NCBI RefSeq assembly: GCF_900167125.1
Contig: NZ_FUYC01000001.1
Coordinates: 186,001-250,000 of the forward strand
Direction of reading: 5' to 3'
Source: Paucidesulfovibrio gracilis DSM 16080
GTDB taxonomy: Bacteria; Desulfobacterota; Desulfovibrionia; Desulfovibrionales; Desulfovibrionaceae
Length of the DNA: 64,000 nucleotides
This document shows, piece by piece, positions 8,458 through 17,566 of this stretch. Below the pieces are notes generated by a model. That model was not told the DNA's origin and did no database searches. It worked only from the letters and a program-made list of their open reading frames with translations. Position 1 is the stretch's first letter. Each line of letters opens with the position of its first letter. The translations under genes and the position numbers were made by a program.

Positions 8458-9489
8458 TTACTTGAACCGGCAGTACTTGCGCAGTTTCGGGAAGACGTCG
8501 GTCAATTCCTTGTTGCCCATGATGCCCTCAGGCCGGAACTGCATGAGCAGCACCAGGGTGAAGGGGATGATGACCCACTTGAGAATTTGCAGCGGCCGCA
8601 ACAATTCCAACAGGAATGTGAAGAACACCGCCGACATGACCGCGCCGGAAAGGGAACCCATGCCGCCCAGGTAGACCATGACCATGGCCTCTGTAGACTT
8701 GAGGATATTGAAGGACTGGGGGTTCACATAGCCCACCACATGCGCGAACAGTCCGCCCGCCATGCCGCAAAGTCCCGAAGAAAGCATGAAGGTCACCAGT
8801 TTCACCTTATTGGTGTTCACACTCATGATTTCCGCGGCGATCTCGTCCTGGCAGACGGCGTTTACGCCCTTGCCATAGGTGGACGACACATAGCGCCGGA
8901 TGAGCATCACGCAAAAGATGGTGCCCAGAGCCACAAAAATCATCATCCAAGGCACATCCGCCACCTGGTACATGGACTTGACCACTTTCTTCATGCCCAT
9001 GAACCCGCGGGGACCGCCGATGATGTCCAGGTTCTCGATGCCGGAAATGACCATGTAGTTCACGGCAATGGTGATGATGGCCAGGTAGTCCCCCCTTGTC
9101 TTGAAGGACGGGAGAGCCACAAGAATTCCGGCCAGGGCCGCGACGATTCCCCCGAGGAATACGGAAATGGGGAACACCAGCAGTGAGAATTCCGGCGGCA
9201 GAAACGGTGCGCCGGTGATGTCGTTGGGAGCCATGATCAGCACGCTGGTGATGGACGAGACATACGCGCCCACACACAGGAACGCGGCGTGCCCGCACGA
9301 GAATTCTCCCATGTTGCCGTTGACCAGGTTCAGACTCGTGGAAATCATGATGTTGATTCCCATGAACATGATCACGGATTGGATGTAAAGGTTGATGACT
9401 TTAAATTGCGCCAGCAGGATGATCAGGACGCAACCCGAAATCACCGCCAGGGCAAAGGCATTGCGTTGCAGTTTGTTGCCTGTTTCCAT
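8458..9489 (-). CDS. livM: Branched-chain amino acid ABC transporter permease LivM
   Basis: The protein is 343 residues with about 8-9 membrane spans and the LivM-type cytoplasmic EAA-like loop (VCQDEIAAEIMSVNTNKVKL). It forms the translocation pore with LivH. ATG at 9489 follows a weak AAGG-type SD. It is the third gene of the liv operon. Confidence 0.94.
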   Translation of the reverse strand: METGNKLQRNAFALAVISGCVLIILLAQFKVINLYIQSVIMFMGINIMISTSLNLVNGNMGEFSCGHAAFLCVGAYVSSITSVLIMAPNDITGAPFLPPEFSLLVFPISVFLGGIVAALAGILVALPSFKTRGDYLAIITIAVNYMVISGIENLDIIGGPRGFMGMKKVVKSMYQVADVPWMMIFVALGTIFCVMLIRRYVSSTYGKGVNAVCQDEIAAEIMSVNTNKVKLVTFMLSSGLCGMAGGLFAHVVGYVNPQSFNILKSTEAMVMVYLGGMGSLSGAVMSAVFFTFLLELLRPLQILKWVIIPFTLVLLMQFRPEGIMGNKELTDVFPKLRKYCRFK

Positions 9490-9516
9490 GGAGTCGTATC
9501 CCTTGGCTTGCGGTCG

Positions 9517-10425
9517 TCAGATCTTCTGGTTGCGCGCCAGCCCGAACAGGCCGGTGGGCTTGGCCCAGAGAATGAGCAGCAGAATGGTGAAAGCGAAGAG
9601 GTCGCGCATGGTGGACGGGAAAATGGCCACCACGCCGATCTCGATGAAGCCGAGCAGGAATCCGCCCACAAAGGCTCCGCGGATGTCCCCGATGCCCCCC
9701 ACCACGGCGGCGATGAACGCCTTCCAGCCGATGAGCGCGCCCATGTATGGCTCCAGCACCGGATAGCTCATGGCAAAGAGCAGTCCCGCCAGTCCTGCAA
9801 ACCCCGATCCCAGGATAAAGGTGAACACGATGACCGTATCCACGGGAATCCCCATCAGGGGGATGGCGAACTTATCGTAGGAAATACCGCGCATAGCCAT
9901 GCCGATCTTGGTCCGCGTGACCACGAACTGCAGAAATAAAAAGACCAGGACGGCCGCGACGATGACGATGATCTTGAGGTTGGTTACGGAAATGTCGCCG
10001 AAGCGGTAAATGGTGGTTTCCAAAAGCTCCGGAAATTTCTTACGGCTCGCTCCGAGCAGGGCGAGGTTTCCATTTTCCAGGATCAGACCGCACATGAGCG
10101 CGGTGATGACCACATACAGCCGGTGGGCGCCCTTTCGCCGCAGGGGGCGGTAGGCCACGCGCTCCAGGGTCACCCCCACACCCGAGGTGAGGATCATGGT
10201 TACCGGTACGGCCAGGGCCAGGGTAATGCCGGGATCCAGCCCCAGATTGCCGAGCATGAAAACGACCGCGAAAAACGCGATGTACGCACCGACCATGAAG
10301 ATATCGCCGTGGGCGAAGTTGATCAGGAGCAGCACGCCGTACACCAGTGTGTAGCCCAGGGCGATGAGCGCGTAAAAGCTCCCCCACTGCAATGCGTTGA
10401 TGATGTTTTGGATCAGGACTTCCAC
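9517..10425 (-). CDS. livH: Branched-chain amino acid ABC transporter permease LivH
   Basis: The protein is 302 residues with about 8 membrane spans. The conserved N-terminus (NALQWGSFYALIALGYTLVY) and GRAxG-like helix LRRKGAHRLYVVITA identify LivH. The frame is open further upstream, but GTG at 10425 has AAAGGAAC at suitable spacing and fits family length, so it is preferred over the longer version starting at 10479. It lies 108 bases after livK, separated by a strong hairpin. Confidence 0.93.
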   Translation of the reverse strand: MEVLIQNIINALQWGSFYALIALGYTLVYGVLLLINFAHGDIFMVGAYIAFFAVVFMLGNLGLDPGITLALAVPVTMILTSGVGVTLERVAYRPLRRKGAHRLYVVITALMCGLILENGNLALLGASRKKFPELLETTIYRFGDISVTNLKIIVIVAAVLVFLFLQFVVTRTKIGMAMRGISYDKFAIPLMGIPVDTVIVFTFILGSGFAGLAGLLFAMSYPVLEPYMGALIGWKAFIAAVVGGIGDIRGAFVGGFLLGFIEIGVVAIFPSTMRDLFAFTILLLILWAKPTGLFGLARNQKI

Positions 10426-10490
10426 TTGTGGTGTTCCTTTCTTTCCGGGACGTGAGAGCCGGTCCCGGAGGCTGCGCATGCGGGAAGGGA

Positions 10491-10510
10491 CGGGAGCCGG
10501 AAGGCTCCCG
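10491..10510 (-). promoter_or_regulatory. Hairpin between livK and livH
   Basis: A perfect 8-bp stem CGGGAGCC/GGCTCCCG with a four-base loop lies just after the livK stop and has no T-run. Stems of this kind commonly protect the 3' end of the binding-protein message, so that binding protein is made in excess over permease. That role is inferred. Confidence 0.6.
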
Positions 10511-10533
10511 CCACAATGAACATCAATGAAGCG

Positions 10534-11718
10534 TTAGGGGCAGACGGATTCGGCGAACTCGAACGCGCCCTCATCGGAAATGCGCACAACAACGGCGCAC
10601 TTGATGGGATCACCCTGCTCGTCGAACTTCATGGTGCCGGTGACACCCTGGAACTCGGCGATATTGCCGAGGGCGTCCCGGATGGCGGCACGCTGAGCTG
10701 TGCGCTCTTCAGGCCACTCGCTCAACCCTTCGATGGCCTGGACCACCAGACGTGTGGCGTCCCAGGTCAGCGCGGCCACGTCATCAGGCGTGTAGCCGTA
10801 CTTCTCGTTATAGCGCTCGATGAACACCTTGGTGTCGCCGGTGGCGCCGGCAGCAGCATAATGCGTCGAGAAGTGCTGACCCTTGCAGTCGTCGCCGCAC
10901 AGTTGCATCAGCTCGGCGGATCCCCAGGCGTCAGAACCCATGAACGGTCCCTGCCAGCCCAGGTCATGGGCCTGCTTCACGATCAAGGCCACCTGGTTGT
11001 AGTTGTTGGGCACAAAGATGAAGTCCGGGGACGCACCGATGATGGTGGTCAGCTGGGCGGAAAAATCCTGATCCTTGGTGCCGTGGGATTCAAAGGCGAC
11101 CACGGAGCCGGGTCCCATTTTCTTTTCCCATTCCTGACGGAAAATCTCGGCCAGACCCTTGGAGTAGTCGTTGGAGATGTCGAAAATGACCGCAGCGGTC
11201 TTCGCGCCAAAGGTCTTGGCCGCGAAGTTCACGGCCACCGGACCCTGGAAGGGATCCAGGAACGCGGCGCGGAAGATCCAGGGGCGATCCTTCGTGGTAT
11301 CGGGGTTGGTGGACCAGGGCGAGATCATGGGCGTCTCGTTCTCGTTGGCGGTACCACCGGCAGGCACGGCCTGCTTGGAGGAGTTGGGACCGATAATGGC
11401 CACCACGCCGTCCTGGTCGATGAGCTTCAGAGCCGCGTTCACCGCGGACTCGGCCTTGGACTCGTTGTCTTCGTAGACGAACTCCACCAGATACTGCTTG
11501 TCGCCGATGGTGATGCCGCCCTTGCCGTTGATGTCCTCAAGGAGCATCTCGGCAGCGAACTTGGAAGCTTCGCCCACTTTGGGAATATCGCCGGTCAGCG
11601 GGATATTGAATCCAATCCGGATGACGTTGTCATCCTGGGAACCGCAGCCGGTGAACAGAAACGCGGCAAGGATCGTAAGGACCGTCATCTGGACGGTGCG
11701 TTTAAGGAACCGTTGCAT
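10534..11718 (-). CDS. livK: Branched-chain amino acid ABC transporter substrate-binding lipoprotein
   Basis: The protein is 394 residues with a lipoprotein signal (positive MQRFLKR, hydrophobic stretch, lipobox LFTGC with Cys25) followed by a periplasmic-binding-protein fold of the Leu/Ile/Val type (IRIGFNIPLTGDIPKVG, IIGPNSSKQAVPAG). It captures branched-chain amino acids or related ligands in the periplasm for LivHMGF. ATG at 11718 sits behind GGAGGAG; a TTG one codon earlier is less likely. It is the first gene of the operon. The cysteine pair near LCGDDC could form a disulfide. Confidence 0.94.
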   Translation of the reverse strand: MQRFLKRTVQMTVLTILAAFLFTGCGSQDDNVIRIGFNIPLTGDIPKVGEASKFAAEMLLEDINGKGGITIGDKQYLVEFVYEDNESKAESAVNAALKLIDQDGVVAIIGPNSSKQAVPAGGTANENETPMISPWSTNPDTTKDRPWIFRAAFLDPFQGPVAVNFAAKTFGAKTAAVIFDISNDYSKGLAEIFRQEWEKKMGPGSVVAFESHGTKDQDFSAQLTTIIGASPDFIFVPNNYNQVALIVKQAHDLGWQGPFMGSDAWGSAELMQLCGDDCKGQHFSTHYAAAGATGDTKVFIERYNEKYGYTPDDVAALTWDATRLVVQAIEGLSEWPEERTAQRAAIRDALGNIAEFQGVTGTMKFDEQGDPIKCAVVVRISDEGAFEFAESVCP

Positions 11719-11976
11719 CAACTCCTCCTTCAGGTATTCAACAGTGAACTTGTGACACGGAAGGGTCGATGTACCTCAAAACGAAATCGAAAGAAAGCAA
11801 TTTTTAAATATTTACATTTTTGGCAATCAGCCTGTTTCCTCTGCTACCAAACGCATTTCACCTTGCATTTGGTCCACTGAATTCTTGCTCGGACCAGGGC
11901 TTTACGCTAACAATTGCAACGAAGCGGACCGGCCGCACATTTTCTTGAAAAACATGGCTCAACCCAAGGCAATAGT

Positions 11977-12600
11977 ATGAGTATCACCGCGCTAGAGAAG
12001 GTCCGCGCCCATGCAGAGGCCGGACAGCGTGTTCGAGAGGCGTTCTTTCAGGATCACTCCGAACAGTTAGTCGAAACCGCCCGCACCTGCGCTGTTTGCC
12101 TGGCCAAAGGCGGCAAGCTCCTGCTGTGCGGCAATGGCGGCTCCGCAGCGGACAGCCAGCATCTCGCGGCGGAATTCGTCAATCGTTTCAAGCTGGAACG
12201 ACCTCCTCTCCCGGCCATTGCCCTGACCACGGATACGTCCATCATCACGGCCACGGGCAACGACTACAGCTTTACCCAGATTTTTGAAAAACAAGTGCAG
12301 GCGCTGGGCAACCCGGGAGATATCCTCCTGGGCATTTCCACTTCGGGCAGCAGCCCCAACGTGCTGGCCGCTCTGCGTGAAGCCCGCCGCCGAGGCATGG
12401 TCACCATCGGACTGACCGGAGAGCGTGGCGGGGAAATGATCGGTCTTTGCGACACGTTACTGGCTGTTCCCTCTCCCGACACCGCCGTGGCCCAGGAGCT
12501 TCATATCGCCATTGGTCATGTGCTGTGTCTGTTGGTGGACCACTTTCTCTTCGAGTCCGTCATGGAGCTGAATCCCTACCTGCAAGAAAATGAGGGTTGA
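11977..12600 (+). CDS. gmhA: Phosphoheptose isomerase
   Basis: This 207-residue SIS-domain protein isomerises sedoheptulose 7-phosphate to D-glycero-D-manno-heptose 7-phosphate, the first step to the LPS core heptose. GmhA signatures are LLLCGNGGSAADSQHLAAEF near residue 50, the phosphate-binding GISTSGSSPNVL, and the C-terminal AQELHIAIGHVLC with catalytic Glu and His. ATG at 11977 follows AAGG at good distance. The gene is divergent from livK and stands alone here. DiaA is a paralogue, but the catalytic residues favour GmhA. Confidence 0.93.
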   Translation: MSITALEKVRAHAEAGQRVREAFFQDHSEQLVETARTCAVCLAKGGKLLLCGNGGSAADSQHLAAEFVNRFKLERPPLPAIALTTDTSIITATGNDYSFTQIFEKQVQALGNPGDILLGISTSGSSPNVLAALREARRRGMVTIGLTGERGGEMIGLCDTLLAVPSPDTAVAQELHIAIGHVLCLLVDHFLFESVMELNPYLQENEG

Positions 12601-12712
12601 TATTTTCTTTTTGGAAAATCCTGCTCTCAAAAACCCTCTTTCGAGAAATTAAGTGTGTTTGTTTTGTCATTTTTGAAAAACTACTTTTTCTACCAAATCA
12701 GGACCAAATAAA

Positions 12713-12738
12713 AAGCCCGGGCAACATTGTCCGGGCTT
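12713..12738 (-). terminator. Terminator for the SPOR-like gene
   Basis: An 8-bp perfect stem AAGCCCGG/CCGGGCTT with a 10-base loop is followed on the minus strand by TTTTTATTT. On the plus strand the T-run is poor, so it mainly serves the leftward gene. Confidence 0.75.
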
Positions 12739-12765
12739 CCTAATTATCTATCGTAATTATATTTT

Positions 12766-13209
12766 TTAGATATATTCGCGAGCAACGCGCATGGTCAGCC
12801 CCTTTTGTCGCAACCGTTCCGCCACCCGCTCGGCCCGTTCTTTGGACGGCAACGTGGTGATCACCAGTTGTACACGATTTTCCTCATCCCAAACCCAAAT
12901 CAATTCCGGGAGGGTGACACCCACGGCCTCGACCTCGGCCAGCAACTGTTCCCGCTTGGTTTCCCTGTCTTCGTATGGAGCATCCTCGAACGGTTCTCCA
13001 CACGCCAACACCCACCAACCATACCCGGAGCGGCCGGGAGCAGTCCCGGTCCCTGCACGGCGCACCGCTGCCGTCAACCGGCGTATCGCAGCTTCCACCC
13101 GGCCGGTTTCGCTGATTTCACGCATCAGATATCCCTTCCAACGAGCATTTTCCGCGTATTCCCCTGTGGTATGCCACCATTGCTCAAACGATTCTGTAAC
13201 CAGAACCAC
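12766..13209 (-). CDS. Small conserved-looking protein with SPOR-like C-terminus
   Basis: The protein is 147 residues from GTG 13209 or 119 from an internal ATG; neither start has a strong SD. It has no signal peptide or membrane segment. The last ~40 residues (VQLVITTLPSKERAERVAER) have the beta-alpha-beta spacing of SPOR peptidoglycan-binding domains, but without a membrane anchor that role is doubtful. A W-rich segment precedes it. It has its own terminator and no obvious operon partner. The function is unknown. Confidence 0.6.
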   Translation of the reverse strand: MVLVTESFEQWWHTTGEYAENARWKGYLMREISETGRVEAAIRRLTAAVRRAGTGTAPGRSGYGWWVLACGEPFEDAPYEDRETKREQLLAEVEAVGVTLPELIWVWDEENRVQLVITTLPSKERAERVAERLRQKGLTMRVAREYI

Positions 13210-13597
13210 TCAGAAGCAACCCCCACCGAACGCCCGACACAAAAGCCGGCCACACGACACATTCCTTGCCCAAATTGGCATGGACCGTTGGGACACCATA
13301 CCTTCCGCTGTTTCGAGACTAGCTGGAGGACCGACCGATGACAAGCCCCAGACCAAACTTGTTCCCCGCCGTAAAAGTGTGTAGTTTTCCCAAGTCGGGC
13401 ATTAGTTATGATATTCGCTGTTGAACCCCTGGTCCGCTTGTCGGGCCGCCGGCCGGGTAGCTGCGGCCTTTTTCAACGACAATTGCAACGGCCTTCGACC
13501 CGGTACAACCTGCCGAGTCCCCTGCGCTGCCCATGTCATCAGGAATTGCGGGTGAACGGGGACATCCCGATACACAACGGAAACAACGGAAAACGGC
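13210..13597. other. Intergenic region upstream of the GGDEF/EAL gene
   Basis: I see no family-like coding frame. A TATGAT-like -10 lies near 13405-13415, but no matching -35 is clear. The stretch presumably carries the promoters of the two divergent neighbours. Confidence 0.4.
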
Positions 13598-16387
13598 TTG
13601 AGCACCACCATCTCACGCAACGGTCAGAGGGCCAGCCGCTCCCTCTCCCAGGACATGACCATTTCGCTGATCCTGCTGATCGCACTGGTCATGCTCGCTC
13701 TTTTCGCGGCAGGCTACTATTTCCGTTCCAACGACATGCGGCAGGAAATCGAATCCACCGCCGACCAATACATCTCCAATCTCGCCGACATCCTCGCCGT
13801 CCCTCTTTGGACCTTTGATGAAAACGGCATTCGCCAGGCCGGGAGCGTATTCGCCCAAAATGAACTGGTTTCTTCGGTCCGCATCCGCGACCATCGAGGA
13901 CGGTTGCTCTTCGAATTGGCCAAGCCGGACGACGGCGCACGCCAGGTCGAGCGGCAACGCGACATCCTCTTTGAAAATCAACGCATCGGCACCGCCCATA
14001 TCACCCTGACCCTGGCACCTTTTGAACGCAGTCTTCGACTCTTCACCGCAACCATGGTTGCCGCCTTCAGTGTGGTGGTAGTGGTTCTGGCCCTGTCCAC
14101 GGGTCTATTTTTGCGGGTTTTCCTGGCCCGGCCATTTCGGGAGCTTACCGAGGGCATGAATCGACTGGCGGACGGTCGTTTTTCCGGCGAGTTCAAGCGC
14201 CCCCGGCACCTGGAACTTGATGAAATCATGCGCAACTTCCGGGCCATGGCCATACGGGTGCAATCCCGCGAGGCCGCCCTGGAAGCCGAGGTGCAGGAAC
14301 GGAAAAAGGCCGAGGAACGGTACGCCGTGGCCGTACGCGGTGCCAATGACGGTATCTGGGACTGGGATCTCAACACCGACGAAGTGTACTATTCCCCCCG
14401 GTGGAAAGGCATCATCGGTTTTGCGGAACACGAATTTCCCCACGACGTGGAGGAGTGGAAAAAACGCATCCACCCAGACGATCTCGAGGCCGTGGTCAAT
14501 GCCCACCAAAACCTCATGGCCGGACTCACAGACGAAATGAACCTTGAATACCGGCTCCGTCACAAACACGGTTCCTACCGTTGGATTCATGCCCGGGGCG
14601 CCAGCCTGAAGGACGATTCCGAAGAACCGCTTCGCATAGCCGGAGCCATCACGGACGTGACCCAGCGGAAGCAGGCGGAACGGCAGTTGCGCAAAAGTGA
14701 GGAAATGTATCGGTCCCTCATTGAGACGACCTCCGAAGGGTATCTTATGCTCGATCCCCACGCCAATATCCGCGGCTCCAACAAGGCCTTTCGGGACATG
14801 CTCGGGTATTCGCGCATTGAAATCGAAGGCCACCGGCCCATGGACTTCATGGCGGAACAGGATAGCCAGATATTCGGGAATCTCATCGCGCAGCTCGACG
14901 CCTCCCCCCACCAGCAGGGGGAATTCACCTTCCGCCGACGGGAAGGCGACGACGTTAACGTGCTGGCCAGCGCCACCACCATGTACCGATCCGACGGCGA
15001 GGTGAAGGGGTGTTTTGTGCTCTTCACCAACATCACCGACCGCAAACGCATGGAAAACCAACTGCGGCATCAGGCCATGCACGATCCTTTGACCGGGCTG
15101 GCCAACCGGACCCTGTGCATGGACCGGCTCACCCGGGCGTTAGAACGTGCCCGGCGGCGGGACGACTACAATTTCGCGCTTATCTTCGTGGACCTGGACC
15201 GCTTCAAAATCATCAACGACAGTCTTGGCCACAACGTGGGCGACAGCCTGCTTATCGAGGTTTCCCGCCGACTGGAGGACAGCGTGCGGGAACTGGACAC
15301 GGTGTCCCGCTTTGGCGGCGATGAATTCATCGTACTCCTGGAGGAATTGCAATCCCCGCGAAAGGCCGTGCAGGTGGTCAAACGCATGCGCCGCCGGTTA
15401 CGCCATCCCTACAACCTGGACGGCCACGAAATTCAGGTCTCGGCCAGCCTGGGCATCGTGCTCGGCCCGGTCCAGGCCGACAATGCCGAAGAAGTATTGC
15501 GTTTTTCCAACCTGGCCATGCACCGCGCCAAAACCGCCGGACGCGACCGTTTCAAGGTCTTCAGCAATCGCCTGCTGGAACACGCGGTACAGCTCATGAC
15601 CCTGGAAAACGACATGGACACGGCCATGGCCGAAGGACAGTTTTTCCTCAACTATCAGCCTATTGTCCAGGTGGACGGTGAACAAAAGCTCTTCGCCTTT
15701 GAGGCGCTGGCTCGCTGGCGGCATCCCGAGCGGGGCATCATCCCTCCTTCCGAATTCATTGCCGTGGCCGAGGAAACAGGGCAGATCACGGACCTGGGAC
15801 TGTGGGTGCTCAACGAGGCGTGCCAAACCATGGTCCACTGGCGCAAAACCATCCCCGGCGCAAAGGACGTTTACGTCAGCGTGAATATTTCCGGCAAACA
15901 GTTCGCCCAGGCCGACCTCATCGGCAAAATCCGCCGCATCCTCAGACGCACCGGCATGCCGGCCAACCGCCTGAAGCTGGAAATCACGGAAACCGCCATC
16001 ATGCAGAACGCGGCCCAGGCCACCAACACCCTGCGTATGCTCAAGAACCTGGGCATTACCCTGGCCGTAGACGATTTCGGTACGGGATATTCGTCCATGA
16101 GCTACCTGCAAAAGCTGCCCCTGGACCACCTCAAGATCGACCTCAGCTTCGTCCAGATGCTGGACGCCGGGCCGGAAAACGTGGAGATCGTCAAGGCCAT
16201 CATCAACCTGGCACACACCCTGGGACTCCAGGTGGTGGCCGAAGGCGTGGAACGCCCCGAACATCAACGCACCCTGCTGGAACTCGGCTGCGAATATTTC
16301 CAGGGATATTTGTATTCCCGCCCCGTATCCTCGCAAGAGGCGGAACAATTCATCAAAACCAAAGACATCCTGCCCCTGGCAGGTTGA
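13598..16387 (+). CDS. Membrane sensor with HAMP, two PAS, GGDEF and EAL domains
   Basis: The protein is 929 residues. Two membrane spans (about 21-43 and 146-172) enclose a ~100-residue periplasmic sensor; then come a HAMP-like linker, a coiled coil (AALEAEVQERKKAEERY), a PAS with PAC (DGIWDWDLNTDEVYYSPRWK), a second PAS, GGDEF and EAL. The GGDEF motif is intact near residue 573 (FGGDEFIVLLEE) and EAL near 701 (FEALARWRHP), with the catalytic-loop DDFGTGYSS present, so both cyclic-di-GMP synthesis and hydrolysis are possible. Start is TTG 13598 (ACGGA upstream) or ATG 13655. It stands alone between divergent and convergent neighbours. Confidence 0.93.
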   Translation: MSTTISRNGQRASRSLSQDMTISLILLIALVMLALFAAGYYFRSNDMRQEIESTADQYISNLADILAVPLWTFDENGIRQAGSVFAQNELVSSVRIRDHRGRLLFELAKPDDGARQVERQRDILFENQRIGTAHITLTLAPFERSLRLFTATMVAAFSVVVVVLALSTGLFLRVFLARPFRELTEGMNRLADGRFSGEFKRPRHLELDEIMRNFRAMAIRVQSREAALEAEVQERKKAEERYAVAVRGANDGIWDWDLNTDEVYYSPRWKGIIGFAEHEFPHDVEEWKKRIHPDDLEAVVNAHQNLMAGLTDEMNLEYRLRHKHGSYRWIHARGASLKDDSEEPLRIAGAITDVTQRKQAERQLRKSEEMYRSLIETTSEGYLMLDPHANIRGSNKAFRDMLGYSRIEIEGHRPMDFMAEQDSQIFGNLIAQLDASPHQQGEFTFRRREGDDVNVLASATTMYRSDGEVKGCFVLFTNITDRKRMENQLRHQAMHDPLTGLANRTLCMDRLTRALERARRRDDYNFALIFVDLDRFKIINDSLGHNVGDSLLIEVSRRLEDSVRELDTVSRFGGDEFIVLLEELQSPRKAVQVVKRMRRRLRHPYNLDGHEIQVSASLGIVLGPVQADNAEEVLRFSNLAMHRAKTAGRDRFKVFSNRLLEHAVQLMTLENDMDTAMAEGQFFLNYQPIVQVDGEQKLFAFEALARWRHPERGIIPPSEFIAVAEETGQITDLGLWVLNEACQTMVHWRKTIPGAKDVYVSVNISGKQFAQADLIGKIRRILRRTGMPANRLKLEITETAIMQNAAQATNTLRMLKNLGITLAVDDFGTGYSSMSYLQKLPLDHLKIDLSFVQMLDAGPENVEIVKAIINLAHTLGLQVVAEGVERPEHQRTLLELGCEYFQGYLYSRPVSSQEAEQFIKTKDILPLAG

Positions 16388-16411
16388 CCGCCCCGTACCG
16401 GGCAACACGCA

Positions 16412-17566
16412 TCAGCCGAACCCCCAGGCCATGACCCATGCCCCCAGAGGCAGGGCTGCGGAAGCAACCCCCGCCATCCAGGACATCGTCTTCCCGGGCC
16501 GGCCATAGCGCCGCGTCAACTCCCAGGCAGCGGCTCCTAAAAGCAACCCTGCCCCGAATCCGAACAGATGCGCTCCCAGGTCGGTATTTTCCCCGCCCGC
16601 GCCCAACATGGCCAGCAGGCCAAACCCCGCGCCGAGGGGGACCAACGGACGCCACCAGCGTGAGCGATCCGCCAGCCCCTGCGTGGCCAGCAGGCCCGCC
16701 GCCGCAAACACTGCTGTGGAAAATCCAATGGAATCATGCGGCGGTCCCATGACCAGAGCGTTGCACAGATTGCCGAGCACGCCTCCCAAGACCGTCAACA
16801 ACAGCGCCGGGCCACATCCCAAACGAACGCACACCAATGACACAAACAAAGTGCTGACCACGGCGTTGCCCAAAACATGCGGTCCGTCACCATGCAGGGT
16901 CAGGGCCGTGGCCGCCCGCCACCACTCTCCGTTCCATATGGCGGCAGCATCGGCGCTCCCCCGCTCCAGAAGCAACCGGGGATACACGTGCAGCGCGGGG
17001 TGGGCGCGTTCACCAAAAGCATACGCCGCAACCAAAGCCAACCCGTAGAGTGCGGGCGGCAAAATCTGATCCGTCCCGGGGAGCGGAGGCGGCGGGGGCG
17101 CTGGAGTCCGCTGCCGTGCATTTTCAGCAAGCCATAGGCCAAGCTCCTCCAAGGCGCGCTCCCGATCCATTCTTCGGACCTGAACACTCCACCCTTCCTT
17201 CCGGCGACGCATGCGGCAAGGAATGTATCGCGCCTGGAGAACCAACGAATAAAGGCGGGCCTGTTCCTGCGGCATGTCGCGATCCGGGGTGCTCAAGCCG
17301 CTCTCGTCCGCCCTTGAGCCATGCAACACCCCAGGGTTTGCTGCGGAATCAGGACGCCCGGACAACGAAAGTTCCACCCATAAGGGAGGACGAGGACGCC
17401 GGGAGGACCGGCGCAAGACAAATCGACGCAAGATGCGGGGCATGGGGTCGGAGTGTACCGGAACCTTCTTATGGAGCAAGGGAAAACCGTTCACGCCGAT
17501 CACAGGCCGGGCCGGAGGCTTCATCGGGCTTTCCGCTCCCGGTTCTTCCGTGCTAGGCATGGGCAT
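16412..17566 (-). CDS. Rhomboid-family intramembrane serine protease
   Basis: The C-terminal ~230 residues form a six-helix rhomboid domain. They contain WWRAATALTLHGDGPHVLGN (the WR and HxxxN region), GFSTAVF with the likely catalytic Ser near 283, and AHLFGFGAG with the catalytic His near 333. A cytoplasmic ~60-residue N-terminal domain (RLYSLVLQARYIPCRMRRRK onwards) precedes it. The upstream ~95 residues overlap the start of the nagZ-like gene on the other strand and are probably not all translated; starts at 17566, 17443 and 17275 are possible and none has a clear SD. It cleaves membrane-protein substrates within the bilayer. Confidence 0.8.
   Translation of the reverse strand: MPMPSTEEPGAESPMKPPARPVIGVNGFPLLHKKVPVHSDPMPRILRRFVLRRSSRRPRPPLWVELSLSGRPDSAANPGVLHGSRADESGLSTPDRDMPQEQARLYSLVLQARYIPCRMRRRKEGWSVQVRRMDRERALEELGLWLAENARQRTPAPPPPPLPGTDQILPPALYGLALVAAYAFGERAHPALHVYPRLLLERGSADAAAIWNGEWWRAATALTLHGDGPHVLGNAVVSTLFVSLVCVRLGCGPALLLTVLGGVLGNLCNALVMGPPHDSIGFSTAVFAAAGLLATQGLADRSRWWRPLVPLGAGFGLLAMLGAGGENTDLGAHLFGFGAGLLLGAAAWELTRRYGRPGKTMSWMAGVASAALPLGAWVMAWGFG

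Noticed and set aside
7708-9186. 492-codon frame antisense to livG/livM
   Set aside because: It is a shadow of GC-rich coding sequence; His/Gln-rich composition and no family match.
10516-11880. 454-codon frame antisense to livK
   Set aside because: livK has signal, lipobox and SD; the antisense frame has none.
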